DNA from: Tissierella simiarum
GTDB lineage: Bacteria > Bacillota > Clostridia > Tissierellales > Tissierellaceae
DNA: 64,000 nt
Direction of reading: 5' to 3'
Assembly: GCF_018917865.1 (NCBI RefSeq)
Contig: NZ_JAHLPM010000004.1
Coordinates: forward strand, 186,001 to 250,000
Shown here piece by piece: positions 28,601-37,076 of the stretch (positions are counted from its first letter, which is position 1; every line of letters starts with the position of its first letter). The position numbers and the translations under genes were made by a program. The notes under the pieces were generated by a model. The model had not been told where the DNA came from. It did no database searches and was given only the letters and a program-made list of their open reading frames with translations.

Positions 28601-29239
28601 GGTTGCTCTAGTAGATTGGTCTTCTAAGGATTCAGACTGGCTAGATAACTCATGTATTAAATCTTTAATTCTTACTAGATTAGCTTCAGTTTTATCAAGT
28701 TTCCTTTCTGCTTCTTCTTTTCTAGTCTTATATTTTACTATTCCTGCAGCTTCCTCAAAAATATGTCTTCTATCTTCCGGTCTAGTACTTAAAATCTCAT
28801 CTATTCGACCTTGTCCAATTATCGAATATCCATCTTTTCCAACTCCAGTATCCATAAAAAGCTCTCTAACATCCTTTAATCTGCAAGAATTCTTATTAAT
28901 ATAGTATTCACTTTCTCCAGATCTAAACATTCTTCTAGTAACAGCTACTTCTGTATAATCTATGGGAATAGAGCCATTCTTATTGTCAAAAGTAATGGTA
29001 ACTTCCGAATAGCCAAGAGGTTTTCTTTTGCTGGTACCGGAGAAAATTATATCTTCCATTTTGCTACCTCTTAAAGTTTTTACACTTTGTTCTCCTAAAA
29101 CCCACCTAATAGCATCAGAAACATTACTTTTTCCACTACCATTAGGTCCAACTATGGCTGTTATTCCTTCCTTAAATTCTATTTCTGTTTTGTCTGCAAA
29201 AGATTTAAATCCCTGTATTTCAACCTTTTTTAAGTGCAA
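25661..29239 (-). CDS. smc: Chromosome segregation protein SMC
   Basis: SMC forms the core of the bacterial condensin that compacts and aligns chromosome arms. The 1192 residues show an N-terminal Walker A (GPNGSGKSNVSDAIRWVLGEQS near residue 32), two long coiled-coil arms, a central hinge (about 510-670; EGYYKSVKGLL, PGGSMTGGS) and a C-terminal head with LSGGEKSLTAVALLFAI and the Walker B ILDEIDAALDEAN. The start is TTG at 29239, six bases after AGAGGTG; the GTG three codons upstream is inside the binding site. It precedes ftsY as in Bacillus. Confidence 0.98.
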   Translation of the reverse strand: MHLKKVEIQGFKSFADKTEIEFKEGITAIVGPNGSGKSNVSDAIRWVLGEQSVKTLRGSKMEDIIFSGTSKRKPLGYSEVTITFDNKNGSIPIDYTEVAVTRRMFRSGESEYYINKNSCRLKDVRELFMDTGVGKDGYSIIGQGRIDEILSTRPEDRRHIFEEAAGIVKYKTRKEEAERKLDKTEANLVRIKDLIHELSSQSESLEDQSTRATSFIKLSNRLKELEVNLFIREIERLNLQSKEISKERETLENEIKTMIDEKINIEEKYNFLKSTTEEMDSKIEKIQKEKYQIINQLEKNKNDITLLEEKEKYYQKDLERLEDERKTLDINLNNLEKIKADLIIEKDNTLISFNSLVESYKDKDIELNRIITDLGGKEKIIEGEKNNIINIYNLISDKKSELNSINSFYENMEKRISQLTKEIDLINKDKDLVTNKSKLLEAEEDKIKGKLVSFETKLRELNNQDLENRNNYDLLNKKINENQLNAQGLVSSYNLLKNMEDGYEGYYKSVKGLLLASKKDSSVNEGLIGVIADLIKVEEKYERAIDISLGSNIQNIVTENERDAKKIIDYLKKHNLGRITFLPLNTIKGNTLNINPSDREKFKVLGLGSELVTFNEEYKNIFQYLLGRTVIVENLDYGTKLANKYNYSFRIVTLEGDLINPGGSMTGGSFGKSTGTLINRKYRIEKLEKEIKELSNIQKRLEEERHLQKSTLDNTKEEIIELDSLIKNTNYEIIRIENEKNKCYSEISRLEDTVLKYSNEICSLEEEVLELDGKKEDINYRLSELEKSSLSIKEKVKKLVGNLDEEKNSKEELSKIVTNLKIDINLTENKLESLEEKLSENDKEIHTSGQMIIEKEKLILETQNNIEELVKSKRSIIEVINKLIVLEERVTKELDDLKKDKENFMENFYLEQGRLKEINDKINEIERLKNTLEVKLTRFSVQLENYHKKLLDDYELTYEEAIEYKMDIDNIQDATVEVKKLKGEIKELGSVNLGSIEEFKKLKERLEFITKQQKDLLTAKENLKEVIKDMENKMKVQFIDSFNEIKEKFTEVFTILFDGGKANLVLEDEENILNSGIEINAQPPGKKLQSLTLLSGGEKSLTAVALLFAILQTKPAPFCILDEIDAALDEANISRYTNYLKTFCYNTQFIMITHRKTTMEMSDILYGVTMEEEGVSKLISIKLKDNIDEIAS

Positions 29240-29268
29240 ATTTAACACCTCTTACCTAATTTATAGTT

Positions 29269-29298
29269 AAAGGCTTCCTTTGAAAATTGGAAACCTTT
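29269..29298. other. Hairpin between the radical SAM gene and smc
   Basis: AAAGGCTTCC (29269-29278) pairs with GGAAACCTTT (29289-29298) with one G-U pair and a 10-base loop. No good U-tract follows in the minus direction, so it is only a possible weak terminator. Confidence 0.4.
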
Positions 29299-29309
29299 TA
29301 TTGTTTAAA

Positions 29310-30395
29310 TTAAATAATGGATTTTTCCTTTAGATAGGATTCCATTAATAATTCTATATTTATTTTATCATAAAATTGCCCTATTGTAATACCTAATAAA
29401 TCTGAATCCATATCTTTCGGATAGATTTTTATTTTATTAAATTTATATTTTTGCATAAAATAATTTATATTTGAAGACTTTTGCCCTGCTATAGCAGAAA
29501 TATTTCTGCTGTTAGCTTGAATAACCAAAACTTCATTTTGAAAAGTTAGATTGGCTTTAGATAGATAATCATCTAATAATAGTTTGATTATATTTGCTTC
29601 TACAAGTTGTCTAAACGCTGGATGAAAAGGACCTGTAACCACATCTTTTCCTAGCTGTATGTTTTCTGTTGGCTGTAGCCCAATCCTAATAACATCAATA
29701 TGATAGTAATTAAAAAGCATTAACAGCTCAGTGGATATATCCACTGCTTCTTCTAAGGTTAAAGGAATATATTTATCTTTTAAATACAAAGTTTCTAAAT
29801 AAGTATCTTTTACAACTAAAGTAGGGTAAATTCTAACACAAAAAGGATTCAATTTTATAAATTCTTTACAAGTATATAAGGATTTACACCTATCATCTCC
29901 TGGTAATCCTATCATCATCTGTAGCCCTAAATTAATCCCGTAGTCTTTAATCAAGTTTGAAGCTTCATAAACGTCTTTTGAAGTATGTCCTCTTCCACTT
30001 TCATACAGAACTGTATCTTCTAGAGACTGTACTCCTAACTCGATAGTATCGACCTTATATTCTCTAAGATTATTAAGTATAAGTTCATCAATACAATCCG
30101 GTCTAGTTGATAACCTTATTCCTTGTATTAACCCTTTTTCCTTATATTTATAAGGCACTTTTAATAACTCTTTCTGTATGTCTAAATCTATAGCCGTAAA
30201 ACTTCCACCATAGAATGCTACTTCCACGTACGAATCTGAGTTAAAAGTTTCCAAATGCTCTTTTATAGTCTTTTCTACAAAAGAAGGAGTTATATTGGTA
30301 GAAAGTCCTGTTATCTTTCTTTGATTACAAAATACACAATCATGAGGACACCCTAGATGTGGAACAAATATAGGAATTATATAATGTCTAGTCAT
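29310..30395 (-). CDS. Elp3-like radical SAM protein
   Basis: The 361-residue protein has a radical SAM cluster motif CPHDCVFC (C-x3-C-x2-C) near residue 16, followed by VEVAFYGGSFTAID and GIRLSTRPDCIDE, resembling the N-terminal half of Elp3 (COG1243-type) but without the acetyltransferase domain. The substrate is unknown; a tRNA or other RNA modification role is a guess from homology. The ATG at 30395 overlaps the rnc stop region by 8 bases, and the linkage rnc-this gene-smc is common in clostridia. Confidence 0.85.
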   Translation of the reverse strand: MTRHYIIPIFVPHLGCPHDCVFCNQRKITGLSTNITPSFVEKTIKEHLETFNSDSYVEVAFYGGSFTAIDLDIQKELLKVPYKYKEKGLIQGIRLSTRPDCIDELILNNLREYKVDTIELGVQSLEDTVLYESGRGHTSKDVYEASNLIKDYGINLGLQMMIGLPGDDRCKSLYTCKEFIKLNPFCVRIYPTLVVKDTYLETLYLKDKYIPLTLEEAVDISTELLMLFNYYHIDVIRIGLQPTENIQLGKDVVTGPFHPAFRQLVEANIIKLLLDDYLSKANLTFQNEVLVIQANSRNISAIAGQKSSNINYFMQKYKFNKIKIYPKDMDSDLLGITIGQFYDKINIELLMESYLKEKSII

Positions 30396-31110
30396 CTTTT
30401 TCACCCATTATGAGAAGAGCTTCCTTAGCAGCCATTTGTTCTGCATCCTTTTTACTTCTACCAGTACCTTTTCCAATGATTTTATCATCAACTACTACAT
30501 TTATATAAAAAACTTTATTGTGATCTGGTCCTTCTTCTTTCTCTACTATATATTCTACTTTAGATTTGGTCTTTTTCTGAAGCTTCTCTTGAAGTTCTGT
30601 TTTATAGTCTATAAATAAATCCCCTTTTGCAACAGCATGTACTATATCATCTTCAAAGATGTTTAACAATAAATGATTAAGAATTTCTAAGCCGCCATCC
30701 ATATAAATAGCTCCTGTTAAAGCCTCAAAAGCATCACCTAAAATAGATTCTCTGCTCCTTCCACCAGTAGCTTCTTCCCCCTTTCCTAATAATAAATATT
30801 CTCCTAAGTCTATTTTTCTAGCACCAAAAGCTAAGGAAGATTCGCAAACTACTGTAGCTCTTAATTTTGTTAATTCTCCTTCTGGATAATTAGGATACTT
30901 TTTATATAAGTATTGACTCACAATTAAATTTAATACTGTATCTCCTAGAAATTCTAATCTTTCATTATTATCTGTATTTTTCATTTTATTTTCATTAGCA
31001 TAAGAACTATGAGTAAGAGCTGTGTTTAAAAGTTGTATATTTTTAAACTTGTAATTAATATTATTTTGCAATACTTCAAGTCTTTTTTTCCGTATCACAG
31101 TATCTTTCAC
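30388..31110 (-). CDS. rnc: Ribonuclease III
   Basis: RNase III cleaves double-stranded RNA in rRNA precursors and regulatory RNAs. The 240-residue protein has the catalytic signature NNERLEFLGDTVLNLIVS near residue 46, a second acidic site ESILGDAFEALTGAIYMDGG, and a C-terminal dsRNA-binding domain (about 160-235; TELQEKLQKK, GKGTGRSKKDAEQMAAKEAL). The start is GTG at 31110, seven bases after GGGGG. It lies between acpP and the radical SAM gene. Confidence 0.97.
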   Translation of the reverse strand: MKDTVIRKKRLEVLQNNINYKFKNIQLLNTALTHSSYANENKMKNTDNNERLEFLGDTVLNLIVSQYLYKKYPNYPEGELTKLRATVVCESSLAFGARKIDLGEYLLLGKGEEATGGRSRESILGDAFEALTGAIYMDGGLEILNHLLLNIFEDDIVHAVAKGDLFIDYKTELQEKLQKKTKSKVEYIVEKEEGPDHNKVFYINVVVDDKIIGKGTGRSKKDAEQMAAKEALLIMGEKDD

Positions 31111-31142
31111 AATAATACCCCCAAAATCTTTAAACCAATTAT

Positions 31143-31170
31143 ATTAGGACCCTAAAATAAGAGTCCTAAT
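31143..31170 (-). terminator. Hairpin between acpP and rnc
   Basis: ATTAGGACTCT pairs over 11 bp (one G-U) with AGGGTCCTAAT across a 6-base loop. The following sequence (ATAATTGG) is not a good U-tract, so termination is likely partial; it would let acpP be expressed at a higher level than rnc. Confidence 0.5.
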
Positions 31171-31172
31171 CT

Positions 31173-31409
31173 TTAATCTTCTCCTAAAATGTTTTTAATA
31201 TAATCTACTGCATCTCCTACAGTTTTAATTGATTCAACTTCATCATCTTCGACTTCTAAATCAAATTCATCTTCTAACGCCATAATCAATTCAACTAAAT
31301 CTAATGAATCTGCACTTAGATCGTCTTTAAAAGATGTATCCAAAGTAATGTCTTCTTCATCAATATCAAACTGTCCTGAAATAATTCCTTTAATCTTTTC
31401 TAATATCAC
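31173..31409 (-). CDS. acpP: Acyl carrier protein
   Basis: ACP carries growing acyl chains for fatty acid and phospholipid synthesis. The 78-residue acidic protein has the phosphopantetheine site [18 protein letters not shown] with Ser near position 35. The start is GTG at 31409, nine bases after GGAGG; upstream in-frame ATG codons would add nonhomologous residues. It is directly downstream of plsX; in Bacillus fabD and fabG lie between the two, and they are absent here. Confidence 0.97.
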   Translation of the reverse strand: MILEKIKGIISGQFDIDEEDITLDTSFKDDLSADSLDLVELIMALEDEFDLEVEDDEVESIKTVGDAVDYIKNILGED

Positions 31410-31447
31410 AAAAATCAACCTCCATTTTATTTCCATCTTACTTTTTA

Positions 31448-32440
31448 TTATTCAATAACATTTATATTATCTTCGATAATATTTATTACATTCTTTTCTA
31501 TGAAAGCAATCAACTGTCTAATGCCATTTTTAATAGCATAAGCATCAGAACTTCCATGAGCTTTTACTATAGGTTTTTTAGTTCCTAACAAAGGTGCCCC
31601 TCCATATTCTCTATAATCCATTTTTCCTTTAAAAACTTTTAATTCAGGTTTTAATAAAAAAGCACCAATTTTAGACTTAGTATTCTTCATAAATACTTCT
31701 TTTAAAGAAGAAAACATGGATATTGCCATACCTTCTGTTAGTTTAAGTACTATATTGCCAACAAAGCCATCACAAACGATAACGTCTACTGCTCCTGTAG
31801 GTATATCCCTAGCTTCAACATTGCCAATAAAATTAATATTTGTATTTTCTAAAAGGTCATACGTCTCTTTTGTTAAAAGATTTCCTTTTCCCTTTTCTAC
31901 ACCAATATTTACAAGACCTACTTTAGGAGATTTAACCCCTATTACTTTTTCCATATATACAGAACCCATGATTCCAAATTGGTTTAAATATTCTGGTTTA
32001 CAATCTACATTTGCCCCTGCATCTAATAAAAGTGATATACCCTTTGTAGTAGGATAAACTGTAGAAAGAGCTGCCCTCTCTATACCTTTTATCCTCTTTA
32101 CTATAAAAATACCCCCTGCTAATAAAGCTCCTGTGCTCCCTGCAGAAATAAATCCATCTCCCATTCCATCAGCTAATGCTTTTAAACCAACTACCATAGA
32201 TGAATCTTTTTTACGTCTGATGGCAATAGCTGGATCATCTTCATTTAAAATAATATCTTCTGCATTTATTGTCTCTATTTTATTTTTAGGATAATCATAG
32301 TTTTTAAGTTCATTTTCTATTATGTCCTCTTTCCCTACAATTATGACCTCTACACCATAATCTTTAACCGCATCAATGGTTCCCTTAACCACCTCAGCAG
32401 GTCCCTTATCTCCACCCATAGCATCAACTATTATTTTCAT
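31448..32440 (-). CDS. plsX: Phosphate acyltransferase PlsX
   Basis: PlsX makes acyl-phosphate from acyl-ACP for the PlsY route to phosphatidic acid. The 330-residue protein begins [20 protein letters not shown], with [35 protein letters not shown]-like ([16 protein letters not shown]), [16 protein letters not shown] and [24 protein letters not shown] at 32440 follows TAGGAGGATAGTT. The neighbour acpP provides its substrate. Confidence 0.97.
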   Translation of the reverse strand: MKIIVDAMGGDKGPAEVVKGTIDAVKDYGVEVIIVGKEDIIENELKNYDYPKNKIETINAEDIILNEDDPAIAIRRKKDSSMVVGLKALADGMGDGFISAGSTGALLAGGIFIVKRIKGIERAALSTVYPTTKGISLLLDAGANVDCKPEYLNQFGIMGSVYMEKVIGVKSPKVGLVNIGVEKGKGNLLTKETYDLLENTNINFIGNVEARDIPTGAVDVIVCDGFVGNIVLKLTEGMAISMFSSLKEVFMKNTKSKIGAFLLKPELKVFKGKMDYREYGGAPLLGTKKPIVKAHGSSDAYAIKNGIRQLIAFIEKNVINIIEDNINVIE

Positions 32441-32534
32441 AACTATCCTCCTAAAGCCATTAAAATTGGCTAAAATTTTAAGGCTACTGATATTTAATAT
32501 ATATTAGACTAATTAAAAATGCAATAATTAAATG

Positions 32535-32573
32535 AAAAAAGCTTCCATTGAATTTTAAAATCAATGAAGCTTT
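32535..32573 (-). terminator. Terminator-like hairpin upstream of plsX
   Basis: On the minus strand AAAGCTTCATTGA pairs with TCAATGGAAGCTTT (one bulged G) and is followed by TTTTTTC. It is the second of two terminators in tandem between rpmF and plsX, and could also act as an attenuator in the plsX leader. Confidence 0.7.
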
Positions 32574-32626
32574 CTTTGAAGCTCATTTAAGATTACACTA
32601 ATAAACCTTATAATTTCTGTACATAT

Positions 32627-32661
32627 AAAAAAGATAGTGAACTTCTATCACTATCTTTTTT
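32627..32661 (-). terminator. Strong rho-independent terminator after rpmF
   Basis: AAAAAAGATAGTGA pairs perfectly over 14 bp with TCACTATCTTTTTT across a 7-base loop, with a U-rich descending arm and tail. Confidence 0.9.
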
Positions 32662-32663
32662 AT

Positions 32664-32843
32664 TTATTCAACTTCAACAACTTCTCTGTTTTTATAATAT
32701 CCACAAGCTCTACAAACTCTATGAGGTTGTTTTGGCTCATGACATTGTGGACATTCTACAATAGTAGCCTTATTCAGTCTATATGCAGATGCTCTTCTCT
32801 TGTCTCTTCTTGCTTTTGAAGTTTTTCGCTTTGGTACCGCCAT
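32664..32843 (-). CDS. rpmF: 50S ribosomal protein L32
   Basis: The 59-residue protein begins [16 protein letters not shown], followed by the zinc-ribbon Cys pairs [20 protein letters not shown]. All four Cys are present, so this is the zinc-binding form. ATG at 32843 follows AGGAGGTGTTTTTG. It is 13 bases after yceD, the usual pair, and is followed by a strong terminator. Confidence 0.97.
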   Translation of the reverse strand: MAVPKRKTSKARRDKRRASAYRLNKATIVECPQCHEPKQPHRVCRACGYYKNREVVEVE

Positions 32844-32856
32844 CAAAAACACCTCC

Positions 32857-33372
32857 TTATTTTTTAGGGAAAAAATCCTTTAATTTTTCCAATCTTGGAT
32901 CAACATTTTCTAAGACACAATTACATTTATTATTATTTAAATCTACACCACATCTTGGGCATAATCCCTTACATTCTAAACTGCATAGGGATTTCATCGG
33001 AAGGGATACAACTATTTGACTCATAATAGCATCTCTCAAATCAAGAGTATCATTATTATAGTAAATGATTTGCTCGAAATCATCGTCGTCATAAACGTTC
33101 CCACTTCCCTCTATCAATTTTCCAGATAAAACTGTTTTAACTTCTTGAATAAAAGGCTTTAAGCATCTATCGCAGGGTTCTTCATATTTGAAAAATATGT
33201 CTCCATTAATCAGCTTATCACCATCTACTTTGTATATATTACCTTCACATTTAATAGGTTCAGTAAATATAATTTTTCTTCCACCAAAGTCTATACTGTT
33301 TTCTTCCAGCTCTTCTTCAAAGTGGATATGGTTAATAGTTTCATCAAGAAAACTTGATAAGTCAATTATCAT
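32857..33372 (-). CDS. yceD: YceD/DUF177 family protein
   Basis: The 171-residue protein has the DUF177 pattern with CDRCLKPF in the middle and a Cys-rich C-terminus ([19 protein letters not shown]). The family is linked to 23S rRNA and large-subunit metabolism in bacteria and plants and almost always sits upstream of rpmF, as here. ATG at 33372 follows AAGAGGTG. A near-perfect promoter lies just upstream. Confidence 0.93.
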   Translation of the reverse strand: MIIDLSSFLDETINHIHFEEELEENSIDFGGRKIIFTEPIKCEGNIYKVDGDKLINGDIFFKYEEPCDRCLKPFIQEVKTVLSGKLIEGSGNVYDDDDFEQIIYYNNDTLDLRDAIMSQIVVSLPMKSLCSLECKGLCPRCGVDLNNNKCNCVLENVDPRLEKLKDFFPKK

Positions 33373-33401
33373 ATATTTCACCTCTTAAACTAACAAACAT
33401 A

Positions 33402-33430
33402 ATTATATAAAGGAGGCTTCAATTTGTCAA
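33402..33430 (-). promoter_or_regulatory. Consensus sigma-A promoter for yceD-rpmF
   Basis: TTGACA (33430-33425), 17-base spacer, TATAAT (33407-33402): a perfect match to the vegetative consensus, 30 bases upstream of the yceD start. Confidence 0.92.
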
Positions 33431-33438
33431 GAATTATC

Positions 33439-34635
33439 TTACTTTGAAACAAGTTCTAAAGTATCTCTTGCAATCATTAATTCCTCATTAGTTGGAATAA
33501 CTAATATTTTTACTTTTCCACCATCTTTATTAACTATTGCTTCTTTTCCTCTTACTTTGTTCTTTTCCTTATCTAATTCAACACCTAAATATTCTAATCC
33601 TTCACAAACTGTTTCCCTAATTTCAATAGAGTTCTCACCTATACCAGCAGTAAATACTAATGCATCTATTCCACCCATTAAAGCTGTATATGCACCAATG
33701 TATTTCTTCACTCTATTTGTAAATACATCTAAAGATAATTGAGCTCTTTCATTTCCTTCCTTACAAGCATCTTCAATATCTCTAAAGTCACTGCTAATAC
33801 CTGAAATTCCTAAAACACCAGATTTTTTATTAAGAACATTATTCATTTCTTCAATAGATAAATTCTCTTTTTCCATAATAAATGGAACTATAGCTGGATC
33901 CATATCCCCAGTTCTTGTTCCCATTGCCAAACCTTCTAATGGCGTAAAACCCATACTAGTATCTACTGATTCTCCACCATCTACAGCACAAATACTTGAA
34001 CCATTTCCTAAGTGACAAGTAACTATCTTTAAATCATCAGTATTTTTATCTAACATTTCCGCAGTCATCAATGAAACGTATTTATGGCTAGTTCCATGGA
34101 ACCCATATCTTCTGACACCATATTTTTCATAATATTCATAAGGCAATGCATAAATATAGTTTTTACTTGGTATAGTTTGATGGAAAGCGGTATCAAAAAC
34201 TCCTACCATAGGTGTACTTGGCATTAACTCTCTACAGGCTTCAATACCCATAATATTTGGAGGATTATGTAATGGTGCAAGCTCAATACATTCATTTAAT
34301 GCATCCATAACTTCTTCATCCAGTACTACAGAATGAGCAAACTTTTCTCCACCATGAACAACTCTATGACCTACAGCCCCAATTTCATCCATAGATTTAA
34401 TTGCACCATGGTTTTCATCAATTAATGCATTAAGCACTAATTCTAATGCTTTTTTGTGATTTGACATTGGTTCTTGAACTACAACTTCATCTTTACCTGT
34501 AGTTTTATGTTTAATTTTTGAACCTTCAATACCTATTCTTTCTACAAGTCCTTTTGCTAAAACCCTCTCTTCATTCATATCTATAAGTTGATATTTCAAT
34601 GAAGAACTTCCACAATTAATTACAAGAATATTCAT
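33439..34635 (-). CDS. ackA: Acetate kinase
   Basis: Acetate kinase interconverts acetyl phosphate/ADP and acetate/ATP, the energy-yielding step of acetate fermentation. The 398-residue protein has [14 protein letters not shown] at the N-terminus, [11 protein letters not shown] near 85, [11 protein letters not shown], and [15 protein letters not shown]-type substrate motif ([15 protein letters not shown]). ATG at 34635 follows TAGGAGGTATGTTAA. It has its own promoter and is divergent from tmcAL, whose product uses acetate. The usual partner pta is not in the window. Confidence 0.98.
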   Translation of the reverse strand: MNILVINCGSSSLKYQLIDMNEERVLAKGLVERIGIEGSKIKHKTTGKDEVVVQEPMSNHKKALELVLNALIDENHGAIKSMDEIGAVGHRVVHGGEKFAHSVVLDEEVMDALNECIELAPLHNPPNIMGIEACRELMPSTPMVGVFDTAFHQTIPSKNYIYALPYEYYEKYGVRRYGFHGTSHKYVSLMTAEMLDKNTDDLKIVTCHLGNGSSICAVDGGESVDTSMGFTPLEGLAMGTRTGDMDPAIVPFIMEKENLSIEEMNNVLNKKSGVLGISGISSDFRDIEDACKEGNERAQLSLDVFTNRVKKYIGAYTALMGGIDALVFTAGIGENSIEIRETVCEGLEYLGVELDKEKNKVRGKEAIVNKDGGKVKILVIPTNEELMIARDTLELVSK

Positions 34636-34674
34636 TTAACATACCTCCTAATAAGTTGTTTTCCACTATAAAAC

Positions 34675-34703
34675 ATATTATTACATTTATATTAAAAAAT
34701 CAA
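34675..34703 (-). promoter_or_regulatory. Sigma-A promoter for ackA
   Basis: TTGATT (34703-34698), 17-base spacer, TAATAT (34680-34675), 40 bases upstream of the ackA start. Confidence 0.7.
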
Positions 34704-34716
34704 CGGCTTAAATTTA

Positions 34717-34725
34717 TGATATAAT
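34717..34725 (+). promoter_or_regulatory. Extended -10 promoter element for tmcAL
   Basis: TGATATAAT gives TG-N-TATAAT; no good -35 box precedes it. It lies 110 bases upstream of the tmcAL start. Confidence 0.5.
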
Positions 34726-34835
34726 ATAAAAAAAGTTTTTATTAAGAATTTTTAAAGTATCTTTACGGAAATATTATATTATATAAATTTATATTTTCCT
34801 ATTTACTATAAAAAATACATTAATTGGAGGGTACC

Positions 34836-36080
34836 ATGAAAGTTATAGGATTTATTACTGAATATAATCCCTTTCACCTAGGTCATAAATATCATCTAGA
34901 CAAAGCCATGTCTTTAACACAAGCAGATTACTCTTTAGCTATAATGAGTGGTTCCTTTGTACAAAGAGGCGAACCTTCGTTTATAGATAAATGGACTAAA
35001 GCAAGGATGGCTGTAGACAATGGCATAGATTTAGTTTTAGAACTTCCCTTTATTTTCTCGACCCAAAGTGCAGAATTATTTGCCTATGGTGGAATTAAGT
35101 TAATGGACAGTTTAAATATAGTAGATTCTCTAGCCTTTGGTAGTGAAATAGGTGAAATATTTCCTTTAGAAAAAGTGGCAAAAATACTTTCAGAAGAACC
35201 TTACTTTTACAGGGAACGTTTAAAACATTATTTATCTGAAGGTTATTCTTTCTCAGTTTCCAGAAGTAATGCTTTAGAAGATTATTTAAAACAATACAAT
35301 TTACAGGATGATTTTTCTTATAAAAACATTTTAAATAAATCTAATAATATTTTAGGCATAGAATATTTAAAAGCTTTGATAAGAATAAATAGTTCTATAA
35401 ATCCTGTAGCCATTAAACGAATAGGCAGTGAATATAATGATACTTCTATTTCTAACGATTTTGCTAGTGCCACTGCTATAAGACATAGTATCTTAAATAA
35501 TGGGCTAGAGTCTGTAAATACCTTAGTCCCTGATAAAACCTATGACAATTTAAAAGAATATTTAAATAAATATCATAAATTTAATCTATTGGAAAATTAT
35601 AACCAAATTCTCCTTTATTTACTCCGTACTAAAGATAAAAAGGAGTTAGGAAAATTATTAGATATGGAAACAGGTCTTGAAAACAGAATCCTCAAAGAAA
35701 GCTTTAAAAATAATAATATAAAAGAAATTATTGATAAAATAATAACAAAAAGATATCCGAGAACACGCATCCAAAGACTCTTAATCCATTTAATAAGTGA
35801 TTTAGATAAATTATCTTTCAAGCAGCTCTTTGAAACCTATCCTTCTTATGCAAGAGTATTAGGGGCTAATAAAAACGGACTTGTACTTTTGAAAAAAATA
35901 AAAGAAAAATCTAACTTACCAATAATAACTAAGTTCGCAGACCATAAAAAATATAATGATATTTCTTTTATAAGAACTATAGAATATGAGAAAAAAGCAA
36001 CCGAATTATATTTTCTTGGACTAAATCATCCTAATGCATTAACTAATATGGATTATTACAATTCTCCTTATATAAAATAG
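34836..36080 (+). CDS. tmcAL: tRNA(Met) cytidine acetate ligase TmcAL (YlbM)
   Basis: TmcAL uses ATP and free acetate to make N4-acetylcytidine at C34 of elongator tRNA-Met. The 414-residue protein starts MKVIGFITEYNPFHLGHKYHL, the nucleotidyltransferase HxGH-type site, followed by MSGSFVQRGEPSFIDKWTKARMAV and FGSEIGEI. ATG at 34836 follows TTGGAGGGTACC. It is on the opposite strand to most neighbours and diverges from ackA. It belongs to the ylbH-ylbN cluster known from Bacillus. Confidence 0.94.
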   Translation: MKVIGFITEYNPFHLGHKYHLDKAMSLTQADYSLAIMSGSFVQRGEPSFIDKWTKARMAVDNGIDLVLELPFIFSTQSAELFAYGGIKLMDSLNIVDSLAFGSEIGEIFPLEKVAKILSEEPYFYRERLKHYLSEGYSFSVSRSNALEDYLKQYNLQDDFSYKNILNKSNNILGIEYLKALIRINSSINPVAIKRIGSEYNDTSISNDFASATAIRHSILNNGLESVNTLVPDKTYDNLKEYLNKYHKFNLLENYNQILLYLLRTKDKKELGKLLDMETGLENRILKESFKNNNIKEIIDKIITKRYPRTRIQRLLIHLISDLDKLSFKQLFETYPSYARVLGANKNGLVLLKKIKEKSNLPIITKFADHKKYNDISFIRTIEYEKKATELYFLGLNHPNALTNMDYYNSPYIK

Positions 36081-36136
36081 ATTCTGTTCAGATTAAATTT
36101 ATATTTTAATGCCTATTAAAATATGTTAGGAAACTT

Positions 36137-36183
36137 AATGATTCTAATATCCCAACGCTAAAAGTTGAAGTATTAGAATCATT
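36137..36183. terminator. Hairpin between convergent tmcAL and patatin genes
   Basis: AATGATTCTAATA pairs perfectly over 13 bp with TATTAGAATCATT; an inner CAAC/GTTG stem extends it. It has no strong U-tract in either direction, so a bidirectional terminator role is inferred from position between converging genes. Confidence 0.5.
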
Positions 36184-36212
36184 ATCCATAGATGAAAATT
36201 TAATCTCTAATA

Positions 36213-37004
36213 TTAGGTACTCTTCCTATGATAATTAGCAATAAGATTAATTAACTGTTCCTTCACTGCCATAGTAGATTCATAACCAATCCTTGAACAT
36301 TCTTCTACAGCTTCAAAACTAGAAGGCTCTATATGGGTTAAAGGAGGTTCTATTAGTATATCTGCATAAATCAGATCCGTCTCCATTATACTTTTAGACA
36401 TTACCTCTAAAGATTGCATTATAATATCAAAAATATCAGTAACACGGATATTGAAACGACTATATCCGACGTCTACTGCAATAATTATATCTGCACCTAA
36501 GTTCTTTAAGACAGAAATCGGTACCCTATCTATAACAGCTCCATCTACTAATACTTTTCCTTTATATATTACAGGTTCAAAAATACCTGGGATAGAGATG
36601 CTCGCCCTTATAGCTTTATATAATGGACCTTCTGTAAAAATAACTTCTTGAGAACTTTTTAAATCTGTTGCTACAATGGCAAGTTTTTTGTGTAAATCTT
36701 CAATCTTTTTACTACATGTTATTATTTTAAGAATTTCTTCAATTTTATCTCCCTTAATTATTCCTTTTTTAGGATAAGTAAAGTCTAACCACATTTTTTT
36801 ATCTATCTCTATTGCCAAACCTTTAATCATGTTTGGAGAAATCCCACTACAGTAAAGTCCTCCAATTAATGCTCCAGCACTACAACCAGAAACCATATCT
36901 ACATCTATACCAATTTCCTCCAAAGCCTTTAAAACTCCTAAATGAGCCATTCCTCTAGCAGAACCAGATCCTAATGCCAAACCAATTTTTGGCTTATCAT
37001 TCAT
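36213..37004 (-). CDS. Patatin-like phospholipase (RssA/YlbK family)
   Basis: The 263-residue protein begins with KIGLALGSGSARGMAHLGVL (oxyanion hole), has the catalytic GCSAGALIGGL (GxSxG) near residue 40 and the DGAVIDRVP (DGA) acid motif near 155: a complete Ser-Asp dyad. The family hydrolyses lipids, but the natural substrate of YlbK is unknown. ATG at 37004 follows AAGGAGGAGATAGT. It diverges from ylbJ with only 72 bases between. Confidence 0.93.
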   Translation of the reverse strand: MNDKPKIGLALGSGSARGMAHLGVLKALEEIGIDVDMVSGCSAGALIGGLYCSGISPNMIKGLAIEIDKKMWLDFTYPKKGIIKGDKIEEILKIITCSKKIEDLHKKLAIVATDLKSSQEVIFTEGPLYKAIRASISIPGIFEPVIYKGKVLVDGAVIDRVPISVLKNLGADIIIAVDVGYSRFNIRVTDIFDIIMQSLEVMSKSIMETDLIYADILIEPPLTHIEPSSFEAVEECSRIGYESTMAVKEQLINLIANYHRKST

Positions 37005-37076
37005 ACTATCTCCTCCTTATACTTTCATTCATAATATTTTAGACATAAAAATATAATTTTAAAAAGGAGGTATCCC

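Noticed and set aside
32502-32516. FapR operator upstream of plsX (TATTAGACTAATTAA)
   Set aside because: Only one half of the ATTAGTACCTGGTACTAAT-type consensus is approximated, and the fapR gene is not beside plsX here.
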